Of a DNA stretch of 64,000 bases, positions 27,249 to 35,805 are shown one piece after another (the stretch's first letter is position 1; the number at the start of each line of letters is the position of its first letter). Under the pieces are notes generated by a model. It searched no databases. It had not been told where the DNA came from and saw nothing but the letters and a program-made list of their open reading frames with translations. Source of the DNA: Variovorax sp. 54 (GTDB lineage Bacteria > Pseudomonadota > Gammaproteobacteria > Burkholderiales > Burkholderiaceae_C); contig NZ_PEFF01000001.1 of assembly GCF_002754375.1 (NCBI RefSeq), positions 4,853,501 through 4,917,500 on the forward strand, in the 5' to 3' direction. The translations under genes and the position numbers were made by a program.

Positions 27249-27725
27249 ATGCAAGCCGACCTCGACCGAACCGACCTGCAGCTGCTGCGCGCGCTGCAGG
27301 ACAACGCCCGCCTGACCTCGGGCGAGCTGGCGCAGATGGCGCACCTGTCGCAATCGCCGTGCTGGCGGCGGGTGAAGAAGCTGGAAGACGACGGCGTGAT
27401 CGGCGGCTACCACGCGGGCCTGAACCGGCGTGCGCTGGGCTTCGGCGTGCTGGCCTTCGTGATGGTGGGCATCGACCACCAGACCGAGATTTCGTCGCGC
27501 GCTTTCGAGGACGCGGTGTGCGCCATTCCCGAGGTGGTGATGTTCCACGGCATCTCGGGGCCGGCGGATTTCATCCTCGTGGTGGTCGCGAAGGACCTCG
27601 ACGCTTATTCCGACCTGCTGCAACGCAAGCTGCACCGCCTGCCGGGCGTGCGCCACATGCAGACGCATTTCTCGCTGCAGGAGTTCAAGGGGCAGTTGGG
27701 CGGGCTGCCGGTGCCCGTCGCTTGA
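27249..27725 (+). CDS. kynR: Lrp/AsnC-family regulator of kynurenine catabolism
   Basis: A 158-residue Lrp/AsnC protein: N-terminal HTH (RTDLQLLRALQDNARLTSGE, SQSPCWRRVKKLEDDGVI) and a C-terminal RAM ligand-binding domain ending in MQTHFSLQEFKG. It is divergent from kynBUA exactly as KynR is in Pseudomonas and Burkholderiales, where kynurenine is the inducer. GGAG lies 8 bases before the ATG. The 9-3-9 palindrome upstream is its likely target. Confidence 0.9.
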   Translation: MQADLDRTDLQLLRALQDNARLTSGELAQMAHLSQSPCWRRVKKLEDDGVIGGYHAGLNRRALGFGVLAFVMVGIDHQTEISSRAFEDAVCAIPEVVMFHGISGPADFILVVVAKDLDAYSDLLQRKLHRLPGVRHMQTHFSLQEFKGQLGGLPVPVA

Positions 27726-27729
27726 ATCG

Positions 27730-28047
27730 TCAGTGCAGGTCGTCGGACAGCATCGCCAGACCATGCCGCAGGCGCGCGCGCTGGCAGGCGTCGCTGCCGG
27801 CCTGCAGCTCGTGGCAAGGGTTCGGCCGCCATTCGTAGATGCCGCAGGCCACCGACTGGCCGATCTTGCCGGTGAGTGCGGCGCAGCGCGGCGGCGTGTG
27901 GTCGGTGCCGCGCATGCGGCACAGGGCGTCGTTCACGTCGACCGCCAGGCCCGAGGGCACGCGGCCCCCGTTGTCGTCGAGCTCGTGCACGCTGAAGTCG
28001 ACGCGGTAGGCGGCGCAGCAGGCGCCGCAGGTCTGGCAGGGATTCAT
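27730..28047 (-). CDS. YkgJ-family cysteine-cluster protein
   Basis: A 105-residue protein with the YkgJ zinc/iron-chelating Cys pattern: CQTCGACCAAY at the N terminus, then CRMRG, RCAAL, CGIYEWRPNPC. The function of the family is not established; it binds a metal through these Cys. Its start overlaps the stop of the upstream SRPBCC-like gene by 4 bp, so they form one unit. It converges on kynR with a 4-base gap. Confidence 0.85.
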   Translation of the reverse strand: MNPCQTCGACCAAYRVDFSVHELDDNGGRVPSGLAVDVNDALCRMRGTDHTPPRCAALTGKIGQSVACGIYEWRPNPCHELQAGSDACQRARLRHGLAMLSDDLH

Positions 28048-28604
28048 GAGGCGAGCAGCGCGGCGTCACGCACGCGCTGCAGCATGCGGCGGCGGATCAG
28101 CCCGCTCGCGGGGCGGATCAGCAGCCAGTAGGCGGTGAAGCGGCGTTGCGCGGCGGCATCGCCGCACCAGACCCGGGTGCGGGTGGTGAGGCGCGTGCCC
28201 GTGCCTTCGGGCTCGGCCGTGAAGTGGAGCACCAGCTTGGCGAGGCCCGTGGCATCGAGCGCGGCGAAGGCCGGGCCGTCGGCCAGCGGGACCAGCCCGT
28301 AGTCGAAGCGCCAGAAGCGGCCGGCCAACCCGAAGGCCAGTTCGCGCTCGCCGTCGCGTCCCAGCGGCGTGAAGTCGGAGAAGCCGAAGGCCTCACGCTG
28401 GCGCAGCGTGGGGGCGGCGAGGCCGAGCCGGCTGGCGAGCCGGTTCGGCAACTCGCGCAGCGCGATCAGTCGGCGCGCCACGGGGTCGTCGGTGATCTCG
28501 GGTCGGGCCGCCACGTCGAGCACGCGCGCGGGCGACGCGGGCACATGGAGGCTGTGCGTCTCCGCGAACTGGTAGCGCGGCAGGTAGCGGTTCATCAGCT
28601 CCAT
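28044..28604 (-). CDS. SRPBCC-like protein of unknown function
   Basis: About 186 residues. The layout (hydrophobic-ligand-type start ETHSLHVPASPARVLDVA, an internal GFSDFTPLG region, C-terminal TTRTRVWCGD then FTAYWLLIRPASGLIRRRML) resembles SRPBCC/polyketide-cyclase-like proteins. This is a fold-level guess. Two starts are possible: 28604 (MELMNRY) or 28595 (MNRYLP); the second has GGAG four bases upstream. Forms a pair with the YkgJ gene through an ATGA overlap. Confidence 0.65.
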   Translation of the reverse strand: MELMNRYLPRYQFAETHSLHVPASPARVLDVAARPEITDDPVARRLIALRELPNRLASRLGLAAPTLRQREAFGFSDFTPLGRDGERELAFGLAGRFWRFDYGLVPLADGPAFAALDATGLAKLVLHFTAEPEGTGTRLTTRTRVWCGDAAAQRRFTAYWLLIRPASGLIRRRMLQRVRDAALLAS

Positions 28605-28638
28605 GCGGCGCCTGGGTGGTTCTGCGGTTCGGTGTCTG

Positions 28639-29574
28639 TCAGAGCCTGCCGAGCAGCAGGAACTCCATCAGCGCCTTCTGTGCGTGCAGGCGGTTCTCGG
28701 CCTCGTCCCACACGACCGACTGCGGACCGTCGATGACCTCGGCCTGCACTTCCTCGCCGCGGTGCGCGGGCAGGCAGTGCATGAAGAGGGCGTCGGGTTG
28801 GGCAATGCGCATCATGTCCTCGTCGACGCACCAGTCGGCGAAGGCCTTGCGGCGCGCCTCGTTCTCGGCTTCGTAGCCCATGCTGGTCCAGACGTCGGTG
28901 GTGACGAGGTCGGCGCCGCGGCAGGCTTCCATCGGGTCCTTGAAGACCTTGTAGCTGTCGCCCGATCGGATGCCGGCGATCGACTGGTCGACCTCGTAGC
29001 CGCTGGGCGTGCTCACGTGCACGGTGAAGCCAAGAATTTCAGCGGCCTGCAGCCAGGTGTTGGCCATGTTGTTGCCGTCGCCGACCCACGCCACGGTCTT
29101 CCCCTGGATCGATCCACGGTGCTCGATGTACGTGAAGATGTCCGCCAGGATCTGGCAGGGGTGGAACTCATTGGTCAGGCCGTTGATGACGGGCACGCGC
29201 GAGTGCGCGGCAAAGGTGTCGATCTTGGTCTGCTCGTAGGTGCGGATCATCACGAGGTCGACCATGCGGCTGATGACCTTGGCGCTGTCCTCGATGGGCT
29301 CGGCACGGCCCAACTGGCTGTCGCCCGTGGTCAGGTGCACCACGCTGCCGCCGAGCTGGTACATGCCGGCCTCGAAGCTCACGCGGGTGCGCGTGCTGGC
29401 CTTCTCGAAGATCATGGCCAGCGTGCGATCGGTCAGCGGCTGGTGCTTTTCATACGTCTTGAACTTCTTCTTGATGATCGCCATGCGATCGAAGAGGTAG
29501 ACGTACTCGTCGGCCGTGAGGTCCGAGAACTGCAGGTAGTGGCGCAGGGCGTTCGGTGCGGCGGCGGTCGTCAT
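28639..29574 (-). CDS. argF: Ornithine carbamoyltransferase
   Basis: Arginine biosynthesis: carbamoyl phosphate plus ornithine to citrulline, 311 residues. Carbamoyl-phosphate motif STRTRVSFE near residue 57, HPCQILADI near 137, and the ornithine loop HCLPAHRGEEV near 270. The ATG at 29574 (MTTAAAPNALRHYLQF) overlaps the argD stop by 4 bp; a longer open frame upstream is antisense-quality sequence inside argD. Confidence 0.96.
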   Translation of the reverse strand: MTTAAAPNALRHYLQFSDLTADEYVYLFDRMAIIKKKFKTYEKHQPLTDRTLAMIFEKASTRTRVSFEAGMYQLGGSVVHLTTGDSQLGRAEPIEDSAKVISRMVDLVMIRTYEQTKIDTFAAHSRVPVINGLTNEFHPCQILADIFTYIEHRGSIQGKTVAWVGDGNNMANTWLQAAEILGFTVHVSTPSGYEVDQSIAGIRSGDSYKVFKDPMEACRGADLVTTDVWTSMGYEAENEARRKAFADWCVDEDMMRIAQPDALFMHCLPAHRGEEVQAEVIDGPQSVVWDEAENRLHAQKALMEFLLLGRL

Positions 29575-30782
29575 TGCGCAACGGGCTCCGAGAGGAAGGT
29601 CTTGACGATCGGCGCGAGGATCGCAACGATCTCGTCGGCTTCGGCAATGCTCAGGATGAGCGGCGGCACGAGGCGGATCACCTTGTCGGCCGTGACGCTC
29701 AGCAGCAGGCCGGCGTCGCAGGCGCGGTTCAGGATCACGCCGCAGGGACGGTCGAGCTCGATACCCAGCATCAGGCCCTGGCCGCGGATTTCCTTCACGC
29801 CCGGCAGGCCGCCGATTTCGCGTTCCAGCGCGGCCTTCAGGTGCGCGCCCACGGTGGCGGCGTTCTCGAGCAGCTTGTGCTCTTCCATGATGCGGATGGT
29901 TTCCACACCGGCGCGCATCGCCAGCGGGTTGCCGCCGAAGGTGGTGCCGTGGTTGCCCGGGCCGAAGATGTTGGCGGCCTTGGGGCCGGCGACCACGGCG
30001 CCGATCGGCACGCCCGAGCCCAGGCCCTTGGCCAGCGGCATCACGTCGGGCTTGATACCGGCCCACTGGTGGGCGAACCACTTGCCGGTGCGGCCCATGC
30101 CGCATTGCACTTCGTCGATCATCATGAGCCAGTCGCGCTCGTCGCACAGCGCGCGCACCTGCTTCAGGTACTCGACGCGCATCGGGTGGATGCCGCCTTC
30201 GCCCTGGATGGTTTCGAAGAACACGGCGACCACGTTCGGGTTGCCTTCGGTGGCCTTCTTCAGCGCCTCGATGTCGTTCAGCGGCACGCGGATGAAGCCC
30301 TCGACCAGCGGGCCGAAACCGGCCTGCACCTTGGGGTTGCCGGTGGCCGACAGCGTGGCGATGCTGCGGCCGTGGAAGGCGGCTTCGTAGACGACGATCT
30401 CGGGGCGCTCGATGCCCTTGTCGTGGCCGAACTTGCGCGCCAGCTTCAGCGCGGCTTCGTTGGCTTCCAGGCCGGTGCAGCAGAAGAAGGCGTTGGTCAG
30501 GCCCGACAGCTCGGTGAGCTTGGTGGCGAGCTGTTCCTGGCCGGTCACGTGGTAGTAGTTGGAGCTGTGGATCAGCTTGGTCAGCTGGTCCTGCAGCGCG
30601 GGCACCAGCTCGGGGTGGTTGTGGCCCAGTGTGTTGACGGCAATGCCGCCCAGACCGTCGAGGTAGGCCTTGCCCGTGGTGTCCCAGACTCGGCAGCCCT
30701 GGCCGTGCGACAGCGCGATCGGCAGGCGACCGTAGGTGTTCATGACGTGGGGCGAGGTGGGTTGCTGGGCGGTGGCGCTCAT
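29571..30782 (-). CDS. argD: Acetylornithine aminotransferase
   Basis: PLP class III aminotransferase, 403 residues, acting before argF in ornithine formation. The cofactor region is VVYEAAFHGRSIATLSATGN, the Asp motif DEVQCGMGRTGKWF, and the PLP lysine is in MPLAKGLGSGVPIG. It forms a two-gene operon with argF (ATGA overlap). Divergent from the DUF3579 gene across 160 bp. Confidence 0.94.
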   Translation of the reverse strand: MSATAQQPTSPHVMNTYGRLPIALSHGQGCRVWDTTGKAYLDGLGGIAVNTLGHNHPELVPALQDQLTKLIHSSNYYHVTGQEQLATKLTELSGLTNAFFCCTGLEANEAALKLARKFGHDKGIERPEIVVYEAAFHGRSIATLSATGNPKVQAGFGPLVEGFIRVPLNDIEALKKATEGNPNVVAVFFETIQGEGGIHPMRVEYLKQVRALCDERDWLMMIDEVQCGMGRTGKWFAHQWAGIKPDVMPLAKGLGSGVPIGAVVAGPKAANIFGPGNHGTTFGGNPLAMRAGVETIRIMEEHKLLENAATVGAHLKAALEREIGGLPGVKEIRGQGLMLGIELDRPCGVILNRACDAGLLLSVTADKVIRLVPPLILSIAEADEIVAILAPIVKTFLSEPVAQ

Positions 30783-30892
30783 TCGGTACTCCAGATAGGG
30801 AACACGAATTCTAGGCGTGCGATTTGACGGCTTCGTTGAGGATTCCGCATCACAGCAATGCCCCCCATTCAGGATGCAAAAAGGGCGCCGGA

Positions 30893-30898
30893 TACAAT
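30893..30898 (+). promoter_or_regulatory. Candidate -10 element of the DUF3579 gene
   Basis: TACAAT within GGATACAATCG, 45 bp before the DUF3579 start. No good -35 lies at the right distance (best TTCAGG with a 19-base spacer), so the promoter call rests mainly on the -10. Confidence 0.45.
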
Positions 30899-30942
30899 CG
30901 CTTGCTGCACCGCAGCACCTGTTCCGGTCGCCTCACTTCACG

Positions 30943-31281
30943 ATGATTTCCCCCAACGCCAAAGAAATCTTCATCCAGGGCATCACCCACGATGGCCGCA
31001 CTTTTCGCCCCAGTGACTGGGCCGAACGCCTCGCCGGCGTCATGTGCTCCTTCCGCCCCGGCGGCGCCTACCCGGGCAGCCACCTGAGCTACTCGCCCTG
31101 GTGCATTCCCACGACCATCAACGGCGTGAAATGCGTGGTGGTGAACCGTGCCCTGCGCGACGCCGAACCCATGGCCTGGGACTTCTGCGTGAACTTCGCG
31201 AAAGACAACAACCTCCAGGTGGCCGAGGCCTGCCTGGTGCCCGATCCGGCGGACACGCCGCCCCCTCCCAAAAAGACCTGA
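30943..31281 (+). CDS. DUF3579 family protein
   Basis: A 112-residue protein matching DUF3579 (IFIQGITHDGRTFRPSDWAE, GSHLSYSPWCIPTTINGVKC, MAWDFCVNFAKDNNLQV). Function unknown; in Burkholderiales it commonly sits beside argD/argF as here. The ATG at 30943 begins MISPNAKEIF, the usual family start; the frame is open further up but that stretch is the promoter region. The stop codon lies inside the stem of the following terminator. Confidence 0.88.
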   Translation: MISPNAKEIFIQGITHDGRTFRPSDWAERLAGVMCSFRPGGAYPGSHLSYSPWCIPTTINGVKCVVVNRALRDAEPMAWDFCVNFAKDNNLQVAEACLVPDPADTPPPPKKT

Positions 31282-31300
31282 CTTCCAGGTCTTTTTTTTT
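31271..31300 (+). terminator. Terminator overlapping the DUF3579 stop codon
   Basis: AAAAGACCTG (31271-31280) and CAGGTCTTTT (31286-31295) pair across a 5-base loop, with a run of nine T ending at 31300. The TGA stop at 31279-31281 is part of the stem and loop, so termination signal and gene end are fused. Confidence 0.92.
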
Positions 31301-31347
31301 GGGCTGCACGGGTTGCCCTTGCCTTGTCGGTTTTCGAACGCCCATGA

Positions 31348-31371
31348 AAAAACCGCCCGAAGGCGGTTTTT
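31348..31371. terminator. Bidirectional hairpin between DUF3579 and rpsT
   Basis: AAAAACCGCC and GGCGGTTTTT pair across a CGAA tetraloop, giving a T-tract after the stem on either strand. It can back up the DUF3579 terminator and end rpsT, whose stop is 76 bases away on the other strand. Confidence 0.85.
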
Positions 31372-31407
31372 CACTTTTGCTTGCTGCAGCGCACCCCGAT
31401 CAAACGG

Positions 31408-31429
31408 CGGACCGGAGAATTCCGGTCCG
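31408..31429. other. Hairpin just downstream of rpsT
   Basis: CGGACCGGA (31408-31416) and TCCGGTCCG (31421-31429) form a perfect 9-bp stem with a GAAT loop. It has no T-tract. Located 18 bases past the rpsT stop, it could protect the mRNA 3' end before the bidirectional terminator. Confidence 0.6.
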
Positions 31430-31446
31430 GGCTTGCCTGACAGGTG

Positions 31447-31761
31447 TCAGGCGGCGGCCTTTTCAGGCGCGAGGGCGAGGGCCTTGACCTTGGCCGACAG
31501 GCGGCTCTTGTCGCGGGCTGCCTTGTTCTTGTGGAAGATGCCCTTGTCGGCGACGGTGTCGACGATGCTCTGGGCCTTCGCGAACAGTTCGCTTGCCTTG
31601 GTCTTGTCGCCAGCCAGAACAGCCTTTTCGACGTTCTTGACAGCGGTACGGTATTTGGAGCGCAGCGAGGTGTTCGCAGCGTTGAGCTTGACGTCCTGGC
31701 GGACGCGCTTGCGGCCCGACGCGAGGCGGGGGTTCTTCTTCTTGGGCTTGGCGGATGCCAT
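31447..31761 (-). CDS. rpsT: 30S ribosomal protein S20
   Basis: A 104-residue basic protein with the S20 pattern ([20 protein letters not shown] at the start, [15 protein letters not shown], and the [20 protein letters not shown] helix). It binds 16S rRNA in the small subunit. It is a monocistronic gene divergent from murJ, with a consensus promoter and AAGGA before the ATG. The C-terminal Ala/Lys tail is slightly long. Confidence 0.97.
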   Translation of the reverse strand: MASAKPKKKNPRLASGRKRVRQDVKLNAANTSLRSKYRTAVKNVEKAVLAGDKTKASELFAKAQSIVDTVADKGIFHKNKAARDKSRLSAKVKALALAPEKAAA

Positions 31762-31807
31762 ATTTAGTGTTCCTTAGGTGTCTGAGGATGATGCAGCAAA
31801 GCCCTCC

Positions 31808-31836
31808 ATTATAGGCCGGGTTCCGGTTTTTGCCGA
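31808..31836 (-). promoter_or_regulatory. Promoter of rpsT
   Basis: On the minus strand a perfect -10 TATAAT (31813-31808) is preceded 17 bases earlier by TCGGCA (31836-31831) as -35, and lies 46 bp before the rpsT start. It overlaps the 5' leader side of the divergent murJ gene. Confidence 0.8.
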
Positions 31837-31879
31837 ATTGCCTGCTTTTGTCACCTTTCGGAGCCCTACACTCGCCCCC

Positions 31880-33433
31880 GTGTCCCTGTTCAAATCCGCC
31901 TCCACCGTCTCCCTGCTGACCCTCGCTTCGCGGATCACGGGCCTCGTGCGCGACGTGCTTTTTGCCTCGGTCTTCGGTGTCAGCGCGCTCACCGACGCCT
32001 TCAACGTCGCCTTTCGCATCCCCAACCTGTTTCGCCGCGTGTTCGGCGAGGGCGCCTTCAGCCAGGCCTTCGTGCCGGTGCTGGCCGCGCGCAAGGCCGA
32101 GGCAGGACAAGAGGGCGCCCGGGAGCTGGTCGACCACGTCGCCACGCTGCTGACCTGGGCCCTGGTGGTGCTGTGCGTGGCGGGCGTGGCCGGCGCGCCG
32201 CTGCTGGTCTGGGCGATGGCCAGCGGCCTGCAGGGCTTCGACGCCGCCGTGGTCATGACGCGCTGGATGTTCCCCTACATCGGCTTCATGTCGCTGGTGG
32301 CGCTGGCGGGCGGCATTCTCAACACCTGGCGCAAGTTCGCGGTGCCGGCGGCGTCGCCGGTGCTGCTCAACATCGCGCTGATCCTGTCGATCTCGGTCGG
32401 CGCGCCGCTGTTCCGCCGCTACGGCATCGAGCCGATCTACGCCCAGTGCGTGGGCGTGATGGTCGGCGGCGTGCTGCAGCTGGCCCTGCAGATTCCGGCG
32501 CTGCGCGCGCTGGGGCTGATGCCGCGCATCGGCGCCAGCTTCAAGGCGCTGCGCACCACGTGGAACGATCCGACCACCCGCAAGGTCATGAAGCTCATGC
32601 TGCCCGCGCTGCTGGGCGTGAGCGTGGCGCAGATCTCGCTGCTCATCAACACGCAGATCGCCTCGCACCTGGCCACGGGCAGCGTGACCTGGGTCACCAA
32701 TGCCGACCGCCTGATGGAATTCCCCACCGCCATGCTCGGCGTGGCGCTCGGCGTGGTGCTGATGCCGCAGCTCGCCGGCGCCCGCGCCGCCAAGGACGAC
32801 GCGCGCTACTCGTCGCTGCTCGACTGGGGTCTGCGCCTCGTGGTGCTGCTGGCCGCGCCGTGCGCCGTGGCACTGCTGCTGTTCGCCAAGCCGCTCGTGG
32901 CCGTGCTGTTCCACAACGGCGCCTACACCGGCGAAGACGTCGGCCGCACCACCGTGGCGCTCATGGGCTACGGCGTGGGGCTGGTCGGCCTCGTGGCGGT
33001 GAAGGTGCTCGCGCCCGGCTACTACGCCAAGCACGACACGCGCACGCCCATGCTGATCGCCGTGTGCGTGCTGGTGCTCACGCAGGTGCTCAACTTCTTC
33101 CTGGTGCCGCTGCTGCAGCACGCGGCGCTGACGCTGACGATTGGCATTGGTGCATTGGTCAACGCGCTCTGGCTGCTGATCGGCCTGGTCCGCCGCGGCA
33201 GCTACACGCCCGAGCCCGGCTGGGGCAAGTTCGCGCTGCAGGTGCTGCTGGGCACCGTGGTGCTGGCGGTCTTGCTGGCCTGGGGCGCCCACTATTTCGA
33301 CTGGGTCGGCCTGCGCGCGCAGCGCCTGCACCGCATCGGCCTTCTGGCCGCGCTCATCGCCGGCGCCGCGCTGCTTTATTTCGCCGTGCTCACCGCCGCA
33401 GGCGTGCGCCTGCGCAGTTTCATGCGCCGCTGA
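31880..33433 (+). CDS. murJ: Lipid II flippase MurJ
   Basis: Integral membrane flippase of the MOP superfamily, 517 residues and about 14 helices, moving lipid II across the inner membrane for peptidoglycan synthesis. Family blocks: LLTLASRITGLVRDVLFASVFG, AFRIPNLFRRVFGEGAFSQAFVP, WVTNADRLMEFPTAMLGVALG and VLAPGYYAKHDTRTPM. The GTG at 31880 gives VSLFKSASTVS, the usual N terminus; an earlier ATG at 31778 would run through the rpsT promoter and add 34 unsupported residues. Confidence 0.95.
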   Translation: MSLFKSASTVSLLTLASRITGLVRDVLFASVFGVSALTDAFNVAFRIPNLFRRVFGEGAFSQAFVPVLAARKAEAGQEGARELVDHVATLLTWALVVLCVAGVAGAPLLVWAMASGLQGFDAAVVMTRWMFPYIGFMSLVALAGGILNTWRKFAVPAASPVLLNIALILSISVGAPLFRRYGIEPIYAQCVGVMVGGVLQLALQIPALRALGLMPRIGASFKALRTTWNDPTTRKVMKLMLPALLGVSVAQISLLINTQIASHLATGSVTWVTNADRLMEFPTAMLGVALGVVLMPQLAGARAAKDDARYSSLLDWGLRLVVLLAAPCAVALLLFAKPLVAVLFHNGAYTGEDVGRTTVALMGYGVGLVGLVAVKVLAPGYYAKHDTRTPMLIAVCVLVLTQVLNFFLVPLLQHAALTLTIGIGALVNALWLLIGLVRRGSYTPEPGWGKFALQVLLGTVVLAVLLAWGAHYFDWVGLRAQRLHRIGLLAALIAGAALLYFAVLTAAGVRLRSFMRR

Positions 33434-33497
33434 GGCGCCGTTGGCGAGCCGGAAAACACTGCCTTGACGCTCCCCGCGGGCTCCTCTACAAAGCCAT

Positions 33498-34349
33498 ATG
33501 ACGTTCAGCTACCAGGTTCCCACGGCACTGGAATATTTCGAGTCGCTGGTCGGCAGCGATGACCACTTTCCGCTGCTCGAAGCGGCCGCCAGCATCGCGC
33601 AGGACGAATACCCCGAACTCGACGTGCAGCAGGTGCTGGGCGACGTCGACCAGTTGCTGGCGCGCCTCAAGCGCCGCCTGCCGGCCGACGCCGCGCCGCT
33701 GGCCCGGCTGCGCGCGCTGAATCAGTTCTTCTTCAGCGACCTGAATTTCGGCGGCAACGTCAACGACTACTACGACCCCGACAACAGCTACCTGAACGCC
33801 GTGCTGCGCACCCGCCGCGGCATTCCGATCTCGCTGGCCGTGCTGTGGATGGAACTGGCGCAGGGCCTGGGCCTGCAGACGCGCGGCATCGGTTTCCCGG
33901 GGCATTTCATGATGAAGGTGACGCTGCCCAAGGGGCAGGTCGTGATCGACCCGTTCACCGGCAAGTCGCTCTCGCGCGAGGATCTGAGCGAGCGGCTCGA
34001 ACCCTACAAGCGCGGCAACGGGCTGGTCGGCGACTTCGACGTGCCGCTGGGCCTGTACCTGGAGCCCGCGAGCCCGCGCGAGATCATTGCGCGCATGCTG
34101 CGCAACCTGAAGGAAGTGCACCACGCGCAGGAAGACTGGCCGCGTTACATCGCGGTGCAGAACCGCCTCATTGCGCTGCTACCCAGCGCCTGGGGCGAGC
34201 ACCGCGACCGCGGCGTGGCGCATGCCGAGCAGGGCCATGCGGCGCTGGCCGTGTTCGATCTCGAAACCTACCTCGCCAACGCCGAAGACGCGCTCGACAT
34301 CGACGCGATCGCCGAGCGCGTGGCGCTGCTGCGGCGCCTGGCCAACTAG
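33498..34349 (+). CDS. SirB1/transglutaminase-like family protein
   Basis: A 283-residue protein of the SirB1 (UPF0162) type: a transglutaminase-like core (NSYLNAVLRTRRGIPISLAV, GIGFPGHFMMKV, VIDPFTGKSLS) and a C-terminal TPR-like tail (RYIAVQNRLIALLPSAW, DRGVAHAEQGHAALAVFDLE). Function not established. It follows murJ by 64 bases, a conserved pairing in this order of bacteria as I recall, suggesting a link to the envelope. Confidence 0.88.
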   Translation: MTFSYQVPTALEYFESLVGSDDHFPLLEAAASIAQDEYPELDVQQVLGDVDQLLARLKRRLPADAAPLARLRALNQFFFSDLNFGGNVNDYYDPDNSYLNAVLRTRRGIPISLAVLWMELAQGLGLQTRGIGFPGHFMMKVTLPKGQVVIDPFTGKSLSREDLSERLEPYKRGNGLVGDFDVPLGLYLEPASPREIIARMLRNLKEVHHAQEDWPRYIAVQNRLIALLPSAWGEHRDRGVAHAEQGHAALAVFDLETYLANAEDALDIDAIAERVALLRRLAN

Positions 34350-34359
34350 CAACAAGCCC

Positions 34360-34791
34360 ATGACCGACACCCGCACCGGCGTGAGCGCGGCGCCTCCCGA
34401 TCTGGGCACGCTGCACGAATTCCACGGCGTGCAGCCCGTGTTGCCGGTGTCCGACGTCTCGCGCGCCGCGCGCTGGTTTTCCGAAGTGCTGGGTTTCGAG
34501 ATCGACTTCATCGCCGGCGAACCGCCCAGCTATGCGCGCGTGAAGAAGGGCGACCGCAGCTACGGCGACCCCGTGTACCTGCGCCTGTGGCAGTGCGGCA
34601 GCCGCGAAGCCCGGCCCTGGCGCGGCGAAATCGTGATCCACGTCGGCAAGGACATCGACGGGCTGCATGCCGCCTACGTGAAGCGCGGCGTGACCATCAT
34701 CGAACCGCCGACGTCCCAGCCCTGGGGCCTGCGCGAGTTCGCGATCCGCGAACCCGACGGCCACGTGCTGCGGTTCTGCGGCTATCTCTGA
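34360..34791 (+). CDS. VOC (glyoxalase/bleomycin resistance) family protein
   Basis: A 143-residue single-domain VOC protein: VQPVLPVSDVSRAARWFSEV, GFEIDFIAGEPPSYARV, then EIVIHVGKDIDGLHAAYVKR and REFAIREPDGHVLRFCGY, where the final E-x-DG-H pattern is typical. The metal site seems partial, so the function is open. It starts 10 bases after the SirB1-like gene. Confidence 0.85.
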   Translation: MTDTRTGVSAAPPDLGTLHEFHGVQPVLPVSDVSRAARWFSEVLGFEIDFIAGEPPSYARVKKGDRSYGDPVYLRLWQCGSREARPWRGEIVIHVGKDIDGLHAAYVKRGVTIIEPPTSQPWGLREFAIREPDGHVLRFCGYL

Positions 34792-34823
34792 AACACAAAA
34801 TTACAAGCCGATCGATGCAGTCG

Positions 34824-34850
34824 TGTCGATCCGTTGTCCGCTCGTGCGAC
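34824..34850 (+). promoter_or_regulatory. Probable ECF42-type promoter for the DGPF genes
   Basis: TGTCGA (34824-34829), a 17-base spacer, and CGAC (34847-34850), ending 64 bp before the first DGPF gene. This equals the motif I recall for ECF42 sigma factors (TGTCGA in the -35 region, CGA/TC in the -10 region, upstream of DGPF genes). The ECF42-like sigma gene is 2 kb away in the same locus. Confidence 0.7.
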
Positions 34851-34914
34851 GTGTGAACAGGAGCGCGCAAATTTCGGCGCCTCCCGACCCTCATCAACCC
34901 ACAGGAGAAACGAC

Positions 34915-35337
34915 ATGCGATTCATGGTTCTGGTCAAGGCGAGCCCCGATTCCGAAGCCGGCGTGATGCCGAGCACCGAGATACTGACCGAGATGGGCCA
35001 GTTCAACGAAGAACTGGTCAAGGCCGGCGTGCTGCTGGCGGGCGAGGGGCTGCACCCGTCGGTCAAGGGCGCGCGCGTGCGCTGCGAAGGCAAGAAGCGC
35101 ACCGTCATCGACGGTCCCTTCACCGAGACCAAGGAGCTGCTCGCGGGCTTCTGGTTGCTGCAGGTCAAGTCGAAGGAAGAGGCCATCGAGTGGATCAAGC
35201 GCAGCCCGTTCCAGGAAGGCGAGATCGAGATCCGCCAGGTCTTCGAGGCCACCGATTTCGGCGAGGCCATGACGCCCGAGCTGCTGGCGCAGGAAGACCG
35301 CCTGCGCGCCGAGTCCGCTGCCAAGGCCGGCCGCTGA
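34915..35337 (+). CDS. YciI-like DGPF-domain protein (first copy)
   Basis: A 140-residue protein with the DGPF signature (RTVIDGPFTETKELLAGFWL) and the family start MRFMVLVKASPDSEAG. The GEGLHPS and EIEIRQVFE blocks are typical. The biochemical role is unknown; these proteins are genomic companions and targets of ECF42 sigma factors. AGGAGA lies before the ATG at 34915. The second DGPF gene follows after 31 bases with a nearly identical AAGGAGAAACGAC leader, so the two form an operon. Confidence 0.88.
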   Translation: MRFMVLVKASPDSEAGVMPSTEILTEMGQFNEELVKAGVLLAGEGLHPSVKGARVRCEGKKRTVIDGPFTETKELLAGFWLLQVKSKEEAIEWIKRSPFQEGEIEIRQVFEATDFGEAMTPELLAQEDRLRAESAAKAGR

Positions 35338-35368
35338 ACTTCGTCAACCTCCTCAAGGAGAAACGACC

Positions 35369-35788
35369 ATGCGATTCATGCTGCTGATGATTCCCCACGG
35401 CTACGAAAGCGCGGCGCCCGGCACCGTGCCCGACGACGTCGAACGCGTGGGGTCGATGATGGCCTTCAACGAGTCCCTGCAGAAGGCCGGCGTGCTGATC
35501 GGCTGCGAGGGCCTGCACCCGCCGTCGATGGGCGCGCGCGTGAGCTTTCCGGGCGGCAAGCCGAAGGTGGTCGACGGCCCCTTCGCCGAGGTCAAGGAAG
35601 TGCTGGGCGGCTACTGGCTGATCGATGTCGCCTCGCGCGCCGAAGCCATCGAATGGGCGAGCCGCTGCCCGGGCAGCGAGAACGAGGTCATCGAGATCCG
35701 CCAGGTGCAGGAGATGGAAGACTTCTCGCCCGCCGTGCAGGACGTTGCGAGCGAATTCACGTCGATGCAGCAGACCCTGAAGAAGTGA
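35369..35788 (+). CDS. YciI-like DGPF-domain protein (second copy)
   Basis: A 139-residue paralogue of the preceding gene: MRFMLLMIPHGYESA start, GCEGLHPPSMGARV, VVDGPFAEVKEVLGGYWL, EVIEIRQVQEMEDF. AAGGAG lies 8 bases before the ATG. Duplicate DGPF genes in one operon suggest a heteromeric complex (inference). The next gene is convergent, 17 bases away. Confidence 0.88.
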   Translation: MRFMLLMIPHGYESAAPGTVPDDVERVGSMMAFNESLQKAGVLIGCEGLHPPSMGARVSFPGGKPKVVDGPFAEVKEVLGGYWLIDVASRAEAIEWASRCPGSENEVIEIRQVQEMEDFSPAVQDVASEFTSMQQTLKK

Positions 35789-35805
35789 GCAGCACTTTCA
35801 TCTAG

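Noticed and set aside
28639..30147. 502-residue form of the argF protein
   Set aside because: The N-terminal extension runs antisense-frame through argD; the family start is at 29574, overlapping the argD stop.
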